A stretch of 40,914 bases of DNA, from contig JAGQHW010000008.1 in NCBI GenBank assembly GCA_020431645.1, positions 1 through 40,914 of the forward strand. The letters run 5' to 3'. Made by a program: the position numbers and the translations under genes. The notes under the pieces were generated by a model. The model was not told the DNA's origin. It searched no databases and saw nothing but the letters and a program-made list of their open reading frames with translations. This stretch comes from Carnobacterium sp. Lineage in GTDB: Bacteria > Bacillota > Bacilli > Lactobacillales > Carnobacteriaceae. Shown here piece after piece: positions 25,769 through 36,348 of this stretch. Every line of letters starts with the position of its first letter. Within the stretch, counting starts at the first letter, position 1.

Positions 25769-27316
25769 ATGTCAAGTGCAATACAACGAGCTAAACTACA
25801 ATCACAAATATGGAAAATAGCTAATGATGTTCGAGGATCAGTAGATGGATGGGATTTTAAGCAATATGTTTTAGGAACACTTTTTTATCGTTTTATTAGT
25901 GAAAACTTTTCTTCTTATATTGAAGGTGGTGACGATAGTGTCAATTACGCAGAACTTAATGACGATGTTATCACTAATGAAATCAAAGAAGATGCCATTA
26001 AAACAAAAGGGTATTTTATATATCCAAGTCAAATGTTCACTAGAATTTCTAAAACAGCTAATACAAATGAAAGTTTGAATACAGATTTAGCTGCAATATT
26101 TTCTGCTATTGAAAGCTCAGCTAATGGTTATCCATCAGAGTTAGATATTAAAGGGTTATTCGCTGATTTTGACACAACAAGCAATCGATTAGGAAATACT
26201 GTAAAAGATAAAAACAGTCGCTTAGCTGCGGTTATTAAAGGGGTTGGAGGTCTCGATTTTGGTGAATTTGAAGAAAATCAGATTGATCTTTTCGGCGATG
26301 CTTATGAGTTTTTAATTTCTAACTATGCTGCCAATGCAGGTAAATCTGGTGGTGAGTTTTTTACGCCACAGAGTGTTTCTAATCTAATTGCACAATTAGC
26401 GATCCACAAGCAGACAACGATTAATAAAATTTATGATCCTGCAGCGGGTTCAGGTTCCCTACTTTTACAAGCAAAAAAACAGTTTGATGCTCATATTATA
26501 GAAGATGGGTTTTATGGACAGGAAATTAATCATACAACGTATAACCTTGCTCGTATGAATATGTTTTTACACAATATAAATTACGATAAGTTCCATATTG
26601 CTTTAGGAAATACACTCTTAGACCCTCGTTATGGTGATGATAAACCGTTTGATGCCATTGTGTCTAATCCACCCTATTCCGTAAAATGGATTGGAGATGA
26701 AGACCCAACACTTATTAATGATGAACGTTTTGCTCCTGCAGGTGTGTTAGCGCCAAAATCTAAAGCAGACTTCGCTTTTGTTCTTCATGCTCTTAGTTAT
26801 CTTTCAAGCAAAGGTCGTGCAGCTATCGTTTGTTTCCCTGGTATTTTTTACCGTGGTGGTGCAGAACAGAAAATAAGAAAGTATCTGATTGATAACAATT
26901 TTGTTGAAACAATTATATCATTAGCACCTAACTTATTTTATGGGACTACAATAGCTGTTAATATATTGGTTCTTTCTAAGCATAAAAGCGATAATAAAAC
27001 ACAGTTTATAGATGCAAGTGGGATAGATTTCTATAAAAAGGAAACTAATAATAACATACTTACAGATAAACACACTGCAAAGATTATGGAGATGTTTGAC
27101 AGCAAGGAAAATATTGACTACGTTGCAAAATCAATTGATTATGATGCAATCGTTGAAAATGATTACAACCTATCAGTGAGTTCTTATGTGGAAGCTAAAG
27201 ATACAAGAGAAGTTATTGATATAAATGATCTGAATACAGAAATAAAAAAAACTGTGTTAAAGATAGATAAGCTCCGTGCTGAAATTGATGAGATTATTGA
27301 GGTGATTGGATCATGA
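25769..27316 (+). CDS. hsdM: Type I restriction-modification methylase subunit HsdM
   Basis: The 515-residue adenine-N6 methylase subunit has N-terminal [23 protein letters not shown] motif [14 protein letters not shown] (Asp223) and catalytic SNPPYS (Asn300), all intact. The FFTP block is present too, in contrast to the pseudo-methylase upstream. The ATG has TTGGAGG in front. Its stop overlaps the hsdS start by 4 bases (ATGA), giving coupled translation. With HsdS it methylates a bipartite target; with HsdR it restricts unmodified DNA. Confidence 0.96.
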   Translation: MSSAIQRAKLQSQIWKIANDVRGSVDGWDFKQYVLGTLFYRFISENFSSYIEGGDDSVNYAELNDDVITNEIKEDAIKTKGYFIYPSQMFTRISKTANTNESLNTDLAAIFSAIESSANGYPSELDIKGLFADFDTTSNRLGNTVKDKNSRLAAVIKGVGGLDFGEFEENQIDLFGDAYEFLISNYAANAGKSGGEFFTPQSVSNLIAQLAIHKQTTINKIYDPAAGSGSLLLQAKKQFDAHIIEDGFYGQEINHTTYNLARMNMFLHNINYDKFHIALGNTLLDPRYGDDKPFDAIVSNPPYSVKWIGDEDPTLINDERFAPAGVLAPKSKADFAFVLHALSYLSSKGRAAIVCFPGIFYRGGAEQKIRKYLIDNNFVETIISLAPNLFYGTTIAVNILVLSKHKSDNKTQFIDASGIDFYKKETNNNILTDKHTAKIMEMFDSKENIDYVAKSIDYDAIVENDYNLSVSSYVEAKDTREVIDINDLNTEIKKTVLKIDKLRAEIDEIIEVIGS

Positions 27317-28518
27317 TAAAGTCGAATTTTATAGATGAACTTCTTGATGGTGCTGAAATTGTGTGGAAGAGATTGGGGGAGGTTACGACCATTAAAACTG
27401 GACAATCTGTAAGCAAACAACTGATTTCAACTAATCCTGGTAGATATCCTGTAATTAACAGTGGGCGTGAACCTCTTGGTTTTATTAACAAGTGGAATAC
27501 TGATAATGATCCAATTGGTATAACAACACGGGGAGCAGGAGTGGGGTCAATTACTTGGGCAGAGGGTAAGTATTTCCGTGGTAACCTAAATTACTCAGTT
27601 ACGATCAATAGTAATCAAAAAATTAACGTCAGATATCTATACCACTTATTGTTCGAAATGCAGGCAGACATAAAGGCGTTATGTACATTTGTAGGAATTC
27701 CGGCTTTAAATGCAGGTAACTTAAAAGAACTTGAAATCCCAATACCCTGCCCAGAGAACCCAGAAAAATCTCTTAAAATTCAAACCGAAATAGTCCGTAT
27801 TTTGGACGACTTCACAGAGCTTACCGCAGAGCTTACCGCAGAGCTTACCGCAGAGCTTACCGCTCGTCAAAAGCAATATGCTTATTATCGTGACCAGTTG
27901 TTGACGTTTGAAGAAGGGGAAGTTGAGTGGAAGACGTTGGGGGAAATAGGCGCGGTTCGTATGTGTAAAAGAATCTTAAAAGAACAAACCTCAGATACCG
28001 GTGACATACCGTTTTATAAGATAGGTACATTTGGCAAAGAGCCGAATGCTTTTATTTCTCGCAAACTATTTGACGACTACAGATCCAAATATAACTATCC
28101 CAAAATTGGCGAGATATTAATTTCTGCAAGTGGGACAATAGGAAGAGCCGTTATTTTTGATGGTCAAGATGCTTATTTTCAGGATAGTAATATCGTTTGG
28201 ATTGAAAATAATGAAGCCCAAGTATTAAATAAATATCTATTTTACTTTTATAAAATTGCAAAGTGGTATATTGCTGAAGGTGGTACGATTAAACGACTTT
28301 ACAATGATAATTTGAAGAAAACAAAAATCCCAGTTCCATTTACAGATGATCCAGCAAAATCGCTAGTAGAGCAAGCACGTATTGTCTCTATCCTAGATAA
28401 ATTCGACACCTTGACAACCTCAATTACCGAGGGTTTACCTCGTGAAATAGAGTTGCGTCAGAAGCAATATGAGTATTATCGTAATATGCTTTTTAGTTTT
28501 CCAAAAGAGGAGGTGTAA
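27313..28518 (+). CDS. hsdS: Type I specificity subunit HsdS with TAEL spacer repeats
   Basis: The 401-residue protein has two target-recognition domains (about 15-150 and 205-340), each followed by a conserved helical region with matching [16 protein letters not shown] and [16 protein letters not shown] ends. In the central spacer the [17 protein letters not shown] stretch is a fourfold 12-bp DNA repeat. This is the same TAEL repeat that sets spacer length in EcoR124I/II (type IC), where adding or losing one unit changes the gap between half-sites by one base pair. The recognition sequence cannot be read from the protein. Overlaps hsdM by 4 bases; hsdR starts 2 bases after its stop. Confidence 0.95.
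   Translation: MIKSNFIDELLDGAEIVWKRLGEVTTIKTGQSVSKQLISTNPGRYPVINSGREPLGFINKWNTDNDPIGITTRGAGVGSITWAEGKYFRGNLNYSVTINSNQKINVRYLYHLLFEMQADIKALCTFVGIPALNAGNLKELEIPIPCPENPEKSLKIQTEIVRILDDFTELTAELTAELTAELTARQKQYAYYRDQLLTFEEGEVEWKTLGEIGAVRMCKRILKEQTSDTGDIPFYKIGTFGKEPNAFISRKLFDDYRSKYNYPKIGEILISASGTIGRAVIFDGQDAYFQDSNIVWIENNEAQVLNKYLFYFYKIAKWYIAEGGTIKRLYNDNLKKTKIPVPFTDDPAKSLVEQARIVSILDKFDTLTTSITEGLPREIELRQKQYEYYRNMLFSFPKEEV
27817..27864 (+). repeat. Four tandem 12-bp repeats inside hsdS
   Basis: GAGCTTACCGCA occurs four times head to tail, the last copy ending in T. The unit is a multiple of three, so slippage keeps the frame and adds or removes four residues (ELTA). Confidence 0.95.
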
Positions 28519-28520
28519 AA

Positions 28521-31500
28521 ATGGCAGATTTTAAAACCATTGCAGAATCAAACAACTTTATCGTTCTAGATAAATATACCAAGATAGAACAACAAGTATT
28601 CAGCTACCAAACTGAAGCCGATTTAGAACGAGAACTGATACAAGATTTGGTTAATCAAGGATATGATCAACTTACCGGCTTAACCACTCCTGAAAAAATG
28701 CTTGCTAACGTTCGCGTGCAATTGCAAAATCTTAATAATATTGAATTTTCAGAAGCGGAATGGGCTAGATTTTGTGTTCAATTTTTAGATAAACCAAGTG
28801 ACAACAATATCGATAAGACCCGAAAAATTCATACAGATTATATTTATGACTTTGTCTTTGATGATGGCCTTATTCAAAATATTTATCTCGTAGATAAAAA
28901 AAATATCGCAAAAAACAAAGTGCAAGTGATTTCACAATTCGAACTAAAAGGGACTCAGGCTAACCGTTATGATGTGACAATTTTAGTTAATGGTTTGCCT
29001 TTGGTTCAAGTGGAATTGAAAAAGCGTGGAATTGCTATTCGAGAAGCATTTAATCAAGTTCATCGATACAGTAAAGAAAGCTTGAATTCTGAGAATTCTT
29101 TATTTAAGTATCTACAAATTTTCGTGATATCTAATGGGACAGATAGCCGATATTTTGCTAATACGACAAAACGAGACAAGAACAGTTTTGATTTTACTAT
29201 GAACTGGGCTAAATCGGATAATACATTGATTAAAGATTTAAAAGATTTCACAGCAACGTTTTTCCAAAAAAACACATTATTGAATGTGTTATTCAACTAT
29301 TCAGTTTTTGATTCCAGTGATACGTTACTTGTTATGAGACCTTATCAAATAGCCGCAACTGAACGAATCTTATGGAAAATAAAAAGCTCATACCATGCTA
29401 AAAAATGGAAATCCATTGAAAGTGGTGGATTCATTTGGCATACAACAGGTTCAGGAAAAACGCTAACAAGTTTTAAAGCAGCACGTTTAGCTACCGAGCT
29501 AGATTTTATCGATAAAGTATTTTTTGTGGTCGATAGAAAAGATCTAGACTATCAAACGATGAAAGAATATCAACGATTTTCTCCTGACAGTGTAAATGGA
29601 TCAGAAAATACTGCGGGATTGAAGCGCAACATAGACAAAGATGATAATAAAATTATTGTCACTACGATTCAAAAGCTAAATAATCTGATTAAAGGCGAAA
29701 CAGATTTACCTATATACAATAAGCAAGTAGTATTCATTTTTGACGAGGCTCACCGATCACAGTTCGGTGAAGCGCAAAAGAATATTACGAAAAAGTTTAA
29801 ACAATATTATCAATTTGGTTTTACTGGTACACCTATTTTTCCTGAAAACGCCTTAGGTTCTGATACAACTGCAACAGTATTTGGACGAGAATTACATTCG
29901 TATGTTATTACAGATGCCATTAGAGACGAAAAAGTCTTGAAATTTAAAGTAGATTATAATGATGTGCGTCCTAAATTTAAGTCTATTGAAATGGAACAAG
30001 ATGAGAAAAAACTATCGGCAGCAGAAACAAAAGCAGCTTTATTACACCCTATAAGAATAAAAGAAGTATCACAATATATCCTGAATAATTTCAGATTTAA
30101 AACGCATCGGTCTCACGCTAATAGAAAAGGATTTAATGCAATGTTTGCTGTAAGTAGTGTTGATGCAGCAAAGCTTTACTATGAAGCTCTGACTACTTTA
30201 CAAAAAGACAGTGAAAGACCCTTAAAAATTGCGACAATATTTTCTTTTGCTGCTAATGAAGAGCAAAGTTCTATAGGAGAAATCCTTGATGAAACGTTTG
30301 AACCTTCTGCTATGGATAGTAGTGCAAAAGAATTTTTGTCTCTGGCAATAAAGGATTACAATGATCTATTTAAAACCAACTTTGGGGTAGATAGTAACGG
30401 TTTTCAGAATTATTATCGTGATCTTGCCAGTCGAGTAAGAAAACAAGAGATTGATCTTTTAATTGTAGTGGGGATGTTTTTAACTGGGTTTGATGCACCA
30501 ACACTGAATACTCTATTTGTCGATAAAAATCTTCGTTTCCATGGATTAATGCAGGCTTTTTCAAGAACTAATCGTATTTATGATGCTACTAAAACATTTG
30601 GAAACATTGTTACTTTCAGAGATCTAGAACAAGCAACTGTTGATGCAATCACTCTATTTGGAGACAAGAATACTAAGAATGTGGTACTTGAGAAAAGCTA
30701 CAAAGAGTACATGGAAGGGTTTACTGATATTTCAACAGGAGAAGCTCGTCGTGGGTATGTAGATGTAGTTAAGGAGTTAGAAACTCGTTTCTCCAACATT
30801 GATGAAATTGTCACTGAAAAAGATAAAAAAGACTTCACCAAACTATTTGGGGAATATTTACGAGTAGAAAATATCTTACAGAACTATGACGAGTTTTCTA
30901 ATTTAAAAGAGCTACAGGAAGTAGATTTAAGTGATACAGAAGCAGTGGAGGAATTTAAATCGACTCATTATCTAAGTGACGAAGATATTTCTGATATGAA
31001 GGAAATTAACATACCTGAAGAAAGAATGATTCAAGATTATAGATCAACATATAATGATATTCGTGATTGGATTCGACGTGAAAAAGCGGGTAAAGAAAAA
31101 GAAGAATCACATATAGATTGGGATGATGTTGTCTTTGAAGTTGATCTTTTAAAGTCCCAAGAGATCAATCTGGATTATATTCTAGAACTAATCTTTGAGA
31201 AAAATAAAAAAGTAAAAGATAAAGGATCATTGGTTGAAGAGGTTCGTCGTTTAATTCGTTCGAGCGTTGGGAACCGTTCGAAAGAAAGTTTAGTAGTCGA
31301 CTTTATCAACGAAACAGATCTAGATAAGATAAAAGACAAAGCCAATATTATAGATTCCTTCTTCTCTTTTGCTCAATCAGAACAAAAACGTGAAGCAGAA
31401 GAGTTAATTGATGCTGAGGAACTTAACGAAGATGCTGCAAAGAGATATTTACTATCTTCTTTAAAGAGAGAATATGCTAGTGAAAATGGGACAGAGTTGA

Positions 31501-31619
31501 ATGAAATTCTACCTAAAATGAGTCCTCTAAATTCTAAGTATTTAACGAAGAAGCAAAGCGTTTTTCAGAAGATTGCTTCATTTGTAGAGAAGTATAAAGG
31601 GGTAGGAGGAAAGTTTTAA
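28521..31619 (+). CDS. hsdR: Type I restriction subunit HsdR
   Basis: The 1032-residue translocase and endonuclease subunit has an N-terminal PD-(D/E)xK nuclease ([10 protein letters not shown], then VQVELKKRG with Glu165 and Lys167). It has a superfamily-2 helicase with Walker A TTGSGKT (Lys313), DEAH box [13 protein letters not shown] (Asp408-His411), QFGFTGTP and the later FSRTNRIYD motif. A helical C-terminus for assembly follows. Length is normal for type IC HsdR and no defect is seen. Last gene of the hsdMSR operon, with an AGGAGG ribosome site inside the hsdS end. Confidence 0.96.
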   Translation: MADFKTIAESNNFIVLDKYTKIEQQVFSYQTEADLERELIQDLVNQGYDQLTGLTTPEKMLANVRVQLQNLNNIEFSEAEWARFCVQFLDKPSDNNIDKTRKIHTDYIYDFVFDDGLIQNIYLVDKKNIAKNKVQVISQFELKGTQANRYDVTILVNGLPLVQVELKKRGIAIREAFNQVHRYSKESLNSENSLFKYLQIFVISNGTDSRYFANTTKRDKNSFDFTMNWAKSDNTLIKDLKDFTATFFQKNTLLNVLFNYSVFDSSDTLLVMRPYQIAATERILWKIKSSYHAKKWKSIESGGFIWHTTGSGKTLTSFKAARLATELDFIDKVFFVVDRKDLDYQTMKEYQRFSPDSVNGSENTAGLKRNIDKDDNKIIVTTIQKLNNLIKGETDLPIYNKQVVFIFDEAHRSQFGEAQKNITKKFKQYYQFGFTGTPIFPENALGSDTTATVFGRELHSYVITDAIRDEKVLKFKVDYNDVRPKFKSIEMEQDEKKLSAAETKAALLHPIRIKEVSQYILNNFRFKTHRSHANRKGFNAMFAVSSVDAAKLYYEALTTLQKDSERPLKIATIFSFAANEEQSSIGEILDETFEPSAMDSSAKEFLSLAIKDYNDLFKTNFGVDSNGFQNYYRDLASRVRKQEIDLLIVVGMFLTGFDAPTLNTLFVDKNLRFHGLMQAFSRTNRIYDATKTFGNIVTFRDLEQATVDAITLFGDKNTKNVVLEKSYKEYMEGFTDISTGEARRGYVDVVKELETRFSNIDEIVTEKDKKDFTKLFGEYLRVENILQNYDEFSNLKELQEVDLSDTEAVEEFKSTHYLSDEDISDMKEINIPEERMIQDYRSTYNDIRDWIRREKAGKEKEESHIDWDDVVFEVDLLKSQEINLDYILELIFEKNKKVKDKGSLVEEVRRLIRSSVGNRSKESLVVDFINETDLDKIKDKANIIDSFFSFAQSEQKREAEELIDAEELNEDAAKRYLLSSLKREYASENGTELNEILPKMSPLNSKYLTKKQSVFQKIASFVEKYKGVGGKF

Positions 31620-31943
31620 TATCTTTGTTTGTCAAATTAAGTTAGGCAGTTCACACATTATTAATGTAACTCAGAAATACTTCTAGCGGTGTCTGATACT
31701 GTAAAAATTTTACTGGGATTTGGTTCCTTCTTGAAGCTACTGAAGAAATAAAGAATTAATCGATTTGGTTAAAATCCATTTCTTTTGGTAGAGCGTCTTT
31801 TCTTAGCAAACCAGCAAAATCAAGAGCAGGAGAAACTTTAAAAAAATATCAAGATAAAAAGCATTAAGTCACTTACAATCATTTTAGTTAATTAAAAATA
31901 AATATTTCAAGTTAAGAAACTGAAGGATAGTAGCTCAATAGCT
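31620..31943. other. Intergenic debris after hsdR
   Basis: On the minus strand about 31665-31745 reads NQIPVKFLQYQTPLEVFLSY, like the end of an IS30-type transposase, truncated. On the plus strand about 31760-31866 reads SFGRASFLSKPAKSRAGE and LKKYQDKKH before a stop, with no start or ribosome site. Both look like leftovers; neither is a working gene. Confidence 0.4.
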
Positions 31944-31959
31944 CTAATCTTCAGTTTCT
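31915..31959 (-). terminator. Terminator at the end of the minus-strand recombinase
   Basis: AGAAACTGAAGGAT (31915-31928) and ATCTTCAGTTTCT (31947-31959) form a 13-bp stem with one bulge. It overlaps the final recombinase codons. T-rich sequence occurs on both sides, so it may also stop hsdR transcripts. Confidence 0.75.
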
Positions 31960-32546
31960 TTTACTTTGTACTTAATGTCAGATGAATGTTGTTTGGAATC
32001 TCTTTCTTTTATCTTTCGGTATAATGATCCTTGAGAGATACCAGTGATTCGGATGATATCTTTAACCGAATAATGTCCTGAATCATATAAGCGTAAAGCA
32101 TCTGTTACTTTTTGTTTATCCAATATAGGTCTGCCAAGTTTCACTCCACGTGCTTTCGCTGATGTTAAACCTTCATTTACTCGTTGTACCGTCAAATCAC
32201 GTTCCAACTGAGCAATTACAGCCATCATTTGAAACATAGCTTGTCCAGTAGGGGTAGAGGTATCTAAATTCTCTTTTAACGAAATTACTTCTACTCCTAG
32301 ATTTTTAAGTTCTTCAACCGTTGATAAGATGTCTAGTGTTCTTCTGCCTAAACGACTGATTGATTCAATAATAACGATGTCTCCTGATCGAACAGTCATA
32401 AATAATGTATCTAGTCCGGCACGTTTTTTTTGTGTACCTGTAAATTTCTCTTGAATGAGTTTATCATATCCAACTTTTTCTAATGCGTCTAATTGGCGGT
32501 AAAGTTCTTGTTTGTCTGTCGATACTCTAGCATAAGCAATTTTCAT
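31944..32546 (-). CDS. Serine recombinase (Tn3-type resolvase family)
   Basis: I start at the ATG at 32546 (MKIAYARVSTDKQELYRQLD), with AAGGAG upstream; a longer reading adds six unlikely residues. Ser9 is the catalytic Ser. The IESISRLGRR and MMAVIAQLERDLTVQRV blocks and the C-terminal helix-turn-helix (YSVKDIIRITGISQGSLYRK) are complete over 200 residues. It is clearly different from the recombinase at 15600, so the two are separate acquisitions. With that gene it brackets the STAND, nuclease and R-M block. Confidence 0.93.
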   Translation of the reverse strand: MKIAYARVSTDKQELYRQLDALEKVGYDKLIQEKFTGTQKKRAGLDTLFMTVRSGDIVIIESISRLGRRTLDILSTVEELKNLGVEVISLKENLDTSTPTGQAMFQMMAVIAQLERDLTVQRVNEGLTSAKARGVKLGRPILDKQKVTDALRLYDSGHYSVKDIIRITGISQGSLYRKIKERDSKQHSSDIKYKVKETED

Positions 32547-32799
32547 CATTTCACTCCTTAACACTAATCCTTCTATATAATATATTGAAATAAATTCATA
32601 GATTAGTTTGTATAATATAACTCTTTTTTATTATATCATTTACGCATTTAAATGTAAGGGTATTTGGTAATGATTATGGACATTGATTTTGGTAATCCTA
32701 GGGAAGTTGATTATATAAGGATTTTTGATTGTTTTTCTTTCTACAAAAATCAGTTCCCAAAAACACTTGTATTTGGGAATATATAATTAAGAACCTCTA

Positions 32800-32856
32800 T
32801 TGAACTAAATTTTTAAAAGTGATATAGTATTGTTATTCGAAATAAAAGCGCTTACA
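32800..32856 (+). promoter_or_regulatory. Promoter with cre-like site before the 5'-nucleotidase gene
   Basis: TTGAAC (32800-32805), a 17-base spacer and TATAGT (32823-32828) form a good promoter. TAAAAGCGCTTACA (32843-32856) matches the cre consensus TGWAANCGNTNWCA at 13 of 14 positions and lies just after the expected start, a position where CcpA blocks transcription. Carbon-catabolite repression is a reasonable prediction. An unexplained palindrome (AATATATTCT...AGAATATATT, about 32928-32952) lies in the leader. Confidence 0.65.
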
Positions 32857-33009
32857 AATTTATCAGTTTACATATTATAATTTTACAATAATTAATCAGT
32901 TAGGGAGGATAATTTGGAAACCATATAATATATTCTTGATAGAATATATTAAAAAAACTAGAAAGGAAAACGTGTGTTTTCATACATATAAAACATGCAG
33001 GTGGAATAA

Positions 33010-34938
33010 GTGAAAAGTAAAAAAATAGTTAATGTTTTAGTTTTAATGAGTGCTGTACTTTTAGTAGGCTGTAAACCTGAAAAAGAAGTGACAAGTGAGA
33101 CACCATCAGAAAAGATAGTGACGATTCTAGGAACTTCAGATATTCATGGGCGTTATATGGCTTGGGATTATGCTACTGATGTTGAAAATAAAGCTGGGAG
33201 TTTTGCTCAAATCAGTACTATTGTCAAAGAAATTAGAGAAGAAAATCCAAACACTTTATTGGTTGATGCTGGTGATTTAATTCAAGATAATTCTGCAGAG
33301 CTATTCAAAAACGATGATCCTCATCCGGCTACAGAATCATTAAAGGCATTAAAATATGATGTTTGGACAATGGGTAATCATGAGTTTGATTATGGATTTG
33401 ATGTTTTAGATAATATTACAAAGCAGTTTGATGGAGCTGTTTTAGCTGGTAACGTAGTAACAGAAGATGGTACTTCCTATTTTGATTCCTATAAAGTAAT
33501 TGAAAAAAATGGCGTTAAGATCGGTTTTATTGGAATGACTACCCCGATGGTAGCCGAATTCAAAGTCGATACAGATATTTTTGATGGTAAAAAACTTAAT
33601 GATCCTGTAAAAGAAACTATTAAGGCAGTTAAAGAACTTAAAGATAAAGTAGATGTTCTGGTTAGTGTTGTTCATATGGGGATAGAAAATGAAAATGATG
33701 TAGAAAATACTGGCGTATCAGATATGGCTAAAGCGATACCTGAGTTAGATGTGATTTTTGCTGGACATATGCATACATTAGTGGAAGAGGAGTTTATTAA
33801 TGATGTCTTGATAGTTGAACCGGATAAGTACGGTCGATATGTTTCTCGTGTTGATTTAAATATGGTTAAAAAGGATGATGGATACCAAGTTAAAGAAAAA
33901 AAAGGTTCAGCAATTGAAGTCGCTCCTTACAAAGAAGATCAAGAAATTAATGACTTGTTAGAAGCCTCTCATCAAAAGGCTCGTGAAGATGCCAACACTG
34001 TTCTAGGAAAATTAGTTGGAATGGATTTAGTACCAAAGGATGAGATTAATGGCATTCCAGCTGCCCAAATTATGGAAACCCCTTTAGTAAATTTTTTCGG
34101 AGAAGTTATGTTACATTATAGTAAAAAAGCAGATGTTGTTGCATTTCAAATTGATACTGACACTCCCGAATTAAACATAGGAGAGATTAAGAAAAAAGAC
34201 ATTGCTCGGAACTATCAGTTTACTGATGGTGAAGTTACAGTTTATGACATTACTGGAAAAGATTTGAAAGACTATATGGAGTGGGCAGCAGATTATTATA
34301 ATTCAACTAAGCCTGGTGACGTGACAGTAAGTTTTAATGAAGAACGTCGACAAAGTAAATATAATACAAACGATCGTTTTTATAATATTAAATATGACAT
34401 AGACTTAACTAAAAACAAAGGTGAGCGAATTATCAATTTGAAAAATCAAGATGATCTACCTATCTTGGATGAAGATGAGCTTAAAATCGGCATGAACGCT
34501 TACCGGATGAATTTTTTACAATCTGAAGATGGACCACTGGCTGGAAGAGAGTTTAATGTAGGATACTCAACAACTACCACAGAAGCTTTCGGTGAAAAAG
34601 AAGGACGGATTAGAGAATTAGCTGCTCGTTATATAAAAGAGGAAAAAAATGGTATTTATGAAGGAAAACTACTTAATAACTGGCAACTGGTTGGTGTTGA
34701 TACTCAGCTTCCTGAAAGAGTGGCTGTAATTGAACTAATTAATGCTGGTATCTTAGAAATACCTAGTTCAGATGATGGTGTAGCGACAAACATTGAATCA
34801 ATAAATGTTTATAACCCGGCTACAGAAGAAATGATAACTACTTTGGCAGAAAAAGCTAACATGGATGTCGAAGAGTTAAAAGGTATAGAAACAACAGGTG
34901 AACTTTATCAAAGAGTCAACGAGCAAAGAAAAAAATAG
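33010..34938 (+). CDS. Surface lipoprotein 5'-nucleotidase / cyclic phosphodiesterase (UshA/CpdB family)
   Basis: The 642-residue protein starts at GTG with AGGTGG just upstream. A signal peptide ends in lipobox LVGC (Cys21). The metallophosphatase domain has ILGTSDIHGRY (Asp44, His46), LVDAGDLIQ, TMGNHEFDYG and FAGHMHT, the full two-metal site. The C-terminal half is the 5'-nucleotidase substrate domain (NYQFTDGEVTVYDITGKDLK, AYRMNFLQSEDGP). It should release phosphate and nucleosides from extracellular nucleotides or cyclic nucleotides. It is a single-gene unit with its own promoter and strong terminator. Together with the extracellular nuclease and sugar-phosphate-type importer it suggests use of external phosphorylated compounds. 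Confidence 0.92.
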   Translation: MKSKKIVNVLVLMSAVLLVGCKPEKEVTSETPSEKIVTILGTSDIHGRYMAWDYATDVENKAGSFAQISTIVKEIREENPNTLLVDAGDLIQDNSAELFKNDDPHPATESLKALKYDVWTMGNHEFDYGFDVLDNITKQFDGAVLAGNVVTEDGTSYFDSYKVIEKNGVKIGFIGMTTPMVAEFKVDTDIFDGKKLNDPVKETIKAVKELKDKVDVLVSVVHMGIENENDVENTGVSDMAKAIPELDVIFAGHMHTLVEEEFINDVLIVEPDKYGRYVSRVDLNMVKKDDGYQVKEKKGSAIEVAPYKEDQEINDLLEASHQKAREDANTVLGKLVGMDLVPKDEINGIPAAQIMETPLVNFFGEVMLHYSKKADVVAFQIDTDTPELNIGEIKKKDIARNYQFTDGEVTVYDITGKDLKDYMEWAADYYNSTKPGDVTVSFNEERRQSKYNTNDRFYNIKYDIDLTKNKGERIINLKNQDDLPILDEDELKIGMNAYRMNFLQSEDGPLAGREFNVGYSTTTTEAFGEKEGRIRELAARYIKEEKNGIYEGKLLNNWQLVGVDTQLPERVAVIELINAGILEIPSSDDGVATNIESINVYNPATEEMITTLAEKANMDVEELKGIETTGELYQRVNEQRKK

Positions 34939-34995
34939 TAATAAATAGAACAGGAAAAGCTTCTACCTAGAAGCTTTTCCTGTTCTATTTATTAC
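34938..34995 (+). terminator. Terminator after the nucleotidase gene
   Basis: A perfect 28-bp stem (34938-34965 and 34968-34995) with a very tight loop begins at the stop codon. It includes AACAGGAAAAGCTTC and its complement. Very stable and symmetric. Confidence 0.85.
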
Positions 34996-35096
34996 TTTGT
35001 AGCTAATGATTTATTCAATATGAAATGTTGCTTATTCATTATTTTGTAGTATAAGTATTTTATCTAATAGTTTTTTTCGAAAATTTCAAGTTTAGG

Positions 35097-35841
35097 TTAG
35101 CCACTTCGATGTAAAAAAACTGAAACGTTCTTAAAAATTTTTATTTTTTCTTGATCCATATTTTGAAGTGCTATCATTCTTTTACTTTCCTTATCTAAAG
35201 TTGAGTTAGAAAAATTTAAAAAAGAATCAACGTCTTGGGTTGTTAAGAGTTCAACGTACTGTGCTTTGTTTCTTTTTAAGCAATTAAAGATGGAAATCCT
35301 TCTTTTAATAAAGAATAGTTTATCATCATCCGTTCAGTTCGGCCATTTCCATCTGCTAATAGATGAACCCTTTCAAACTGAACATGAGTATCTAAGATAG
35401 CTGTTAGCTTATCTTCGTTTGTTTCAGCATATTCTAGTCGATAGTTCAGGTTATCTACTAATTGAGAGATTAACATAAGTGTTTATGCTAGATCAGTACC
35501 TAAAAACATGTTCTCATTCTTTTTAAAGTATCCTTTATCGTATTGCAGACGATCCGTTAAATCACCATGTATTTCTTTAATGAGTTCAATATATAGTTTA
35601 TCTCCGTTTATTAGGTGATTAATCATATGATTAAAAACTTGCTTGTGATTTTCATTCTCATAAAATTCTCTTACCGTTGCACCTGAACTTATTGGTAATA
35701 TTCCATTTACAATAATAGAGACCGTAGCTGGTAAAGAAATAGTATTTCCTTCAATACCAGCCGAATGTTGAGCTAATCGTACTAGAATATCTCAAAGTAA
35801 TCTCTAGTTAGAGTAATCAAGTATATCTTTCCCTTCTCTAT
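35097..35841 (-). pseudogene. Fic-family AMP-transferase pseudogene
   Basis: Read on the minus strand, the pieces in order are YREGKDILDYSN, then LVRLAQHSAGIEGNTISLP (the Fic inhibitory-helix region). Next come FNHMINHLINGDKLYIELIK and VHLLADGNGRTERMMINYSL, the Fic active-site loop with HPF altered to HLL. The last piece is KAQYVELLTTQDVDSFLNFS to a stop at 35097. In-frame stops occur near 35797-35820 and 35488, and a frameshift near 35276. The 5' end is cut off at the palindrome at 35842. Certainly non-functional. Confidence 0.85.
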
Positions 35842-35891
35842 ACGCAAAGCTACTCAAAAGTATACTGGTATACTTTTGAGTAGCTTTGCGT
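35842..35891. repeat. 24-bp perfect palindrome containing a GTATACTGGTATAC site
   Basis: The arms 35842-35865 and 35868-35891 (ACGCAAAGCTACTCAAAAGT followed by ATAC, and its complement) are perfect with a 2-base centre. The centre carries the same 14-bp palindrome found five times upstream of parA. There is no T run, so it is not an ordinary terminator. It sits 8 bases from the parB-like stop, and the fic relic begins at its edge. Confidence 0.8.
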
Positions 35892-35898
35892 TAGTATA

Positions 35899-36318
35899 CT
35901 ATTTTTTTGAATTTTCAAATAGGTGTTGGTACATCTGGTTATAGCCTTCTCGTTGACGATTAGATAATCGAGTATTTGTATAGTTTTCAACTAGTAAACG
36001 AACCATATCATTAATAGTTGATTTTTCTTCATTTTCTAATTCTTCAATAAATGGTCTCAATGTACTTAATCGTAATAAGACATCGGGCGAAAGTTTTGCT
36101 GTTTTGGTAGCCTTAAAAAAAGTATCGGAAACTTCTTTTTTTGCTGGCGTTTCTTTTATTTCTTCAATTATAAACGGATTTAAGTTATTTTGTTTCGTGT
36201 CCATTACTGATTGGGTGGGTGTACGTCCAAAATCATTTGTACCTTTTATGTTAACGGATTTTTCTTGTAAGCTACTTTTTTGTTTTCTAACTATAAGTGG
36301 TTCAAATTCCTTGCTCAT
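35899..36318 (-). CDS. ParB-like plasmid partition/replication-associated protein (DUF5388 type)
   Basis: The 139-residue protein has a disordered N-terminal half. The compact helical C-terminal domain (about 70-135: KLSPDVLLRLSTLRPFIEEL, DMVRLLVENYTNTRLSNRQR) matches the DUF5388 replication-associated family found next to ParA on RepA_N plasmids, as with PrgO beside PrgP. A ribosome site AGAAGGGAG precedes the ATG, and 30 bases separate it from parA, in one operon. It probably binds the nearby GTATACCAGTATAC sites or stimulates ParA. Confidence 0.8.
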   Translation of the reverse strand: MSKEFEPLIVRKQKSSLQEKSVNIKGTNDFGRTPTQSVMDTKQNNLNPFIIEEIKETPAKKEVSDTFFKATKTAKLSPDVLLRLSTLRPFIEELENEEKSTINDMVRLLVENYTNTRLSNRQREGYNQMYQHLFENSKK

Positions 36319-36348
36319 AAAACTACTCCCTTCTAAAACAATAGTGAA

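Noticed and set aside
25769..31619. Pseudo-methylase gene as a spare HsdM for the hsdMSR operon
   Set aside because: It carries its own fused recognition domain, has lost motif IV, and is separated by two other genes, a gap and an hsdM relic.
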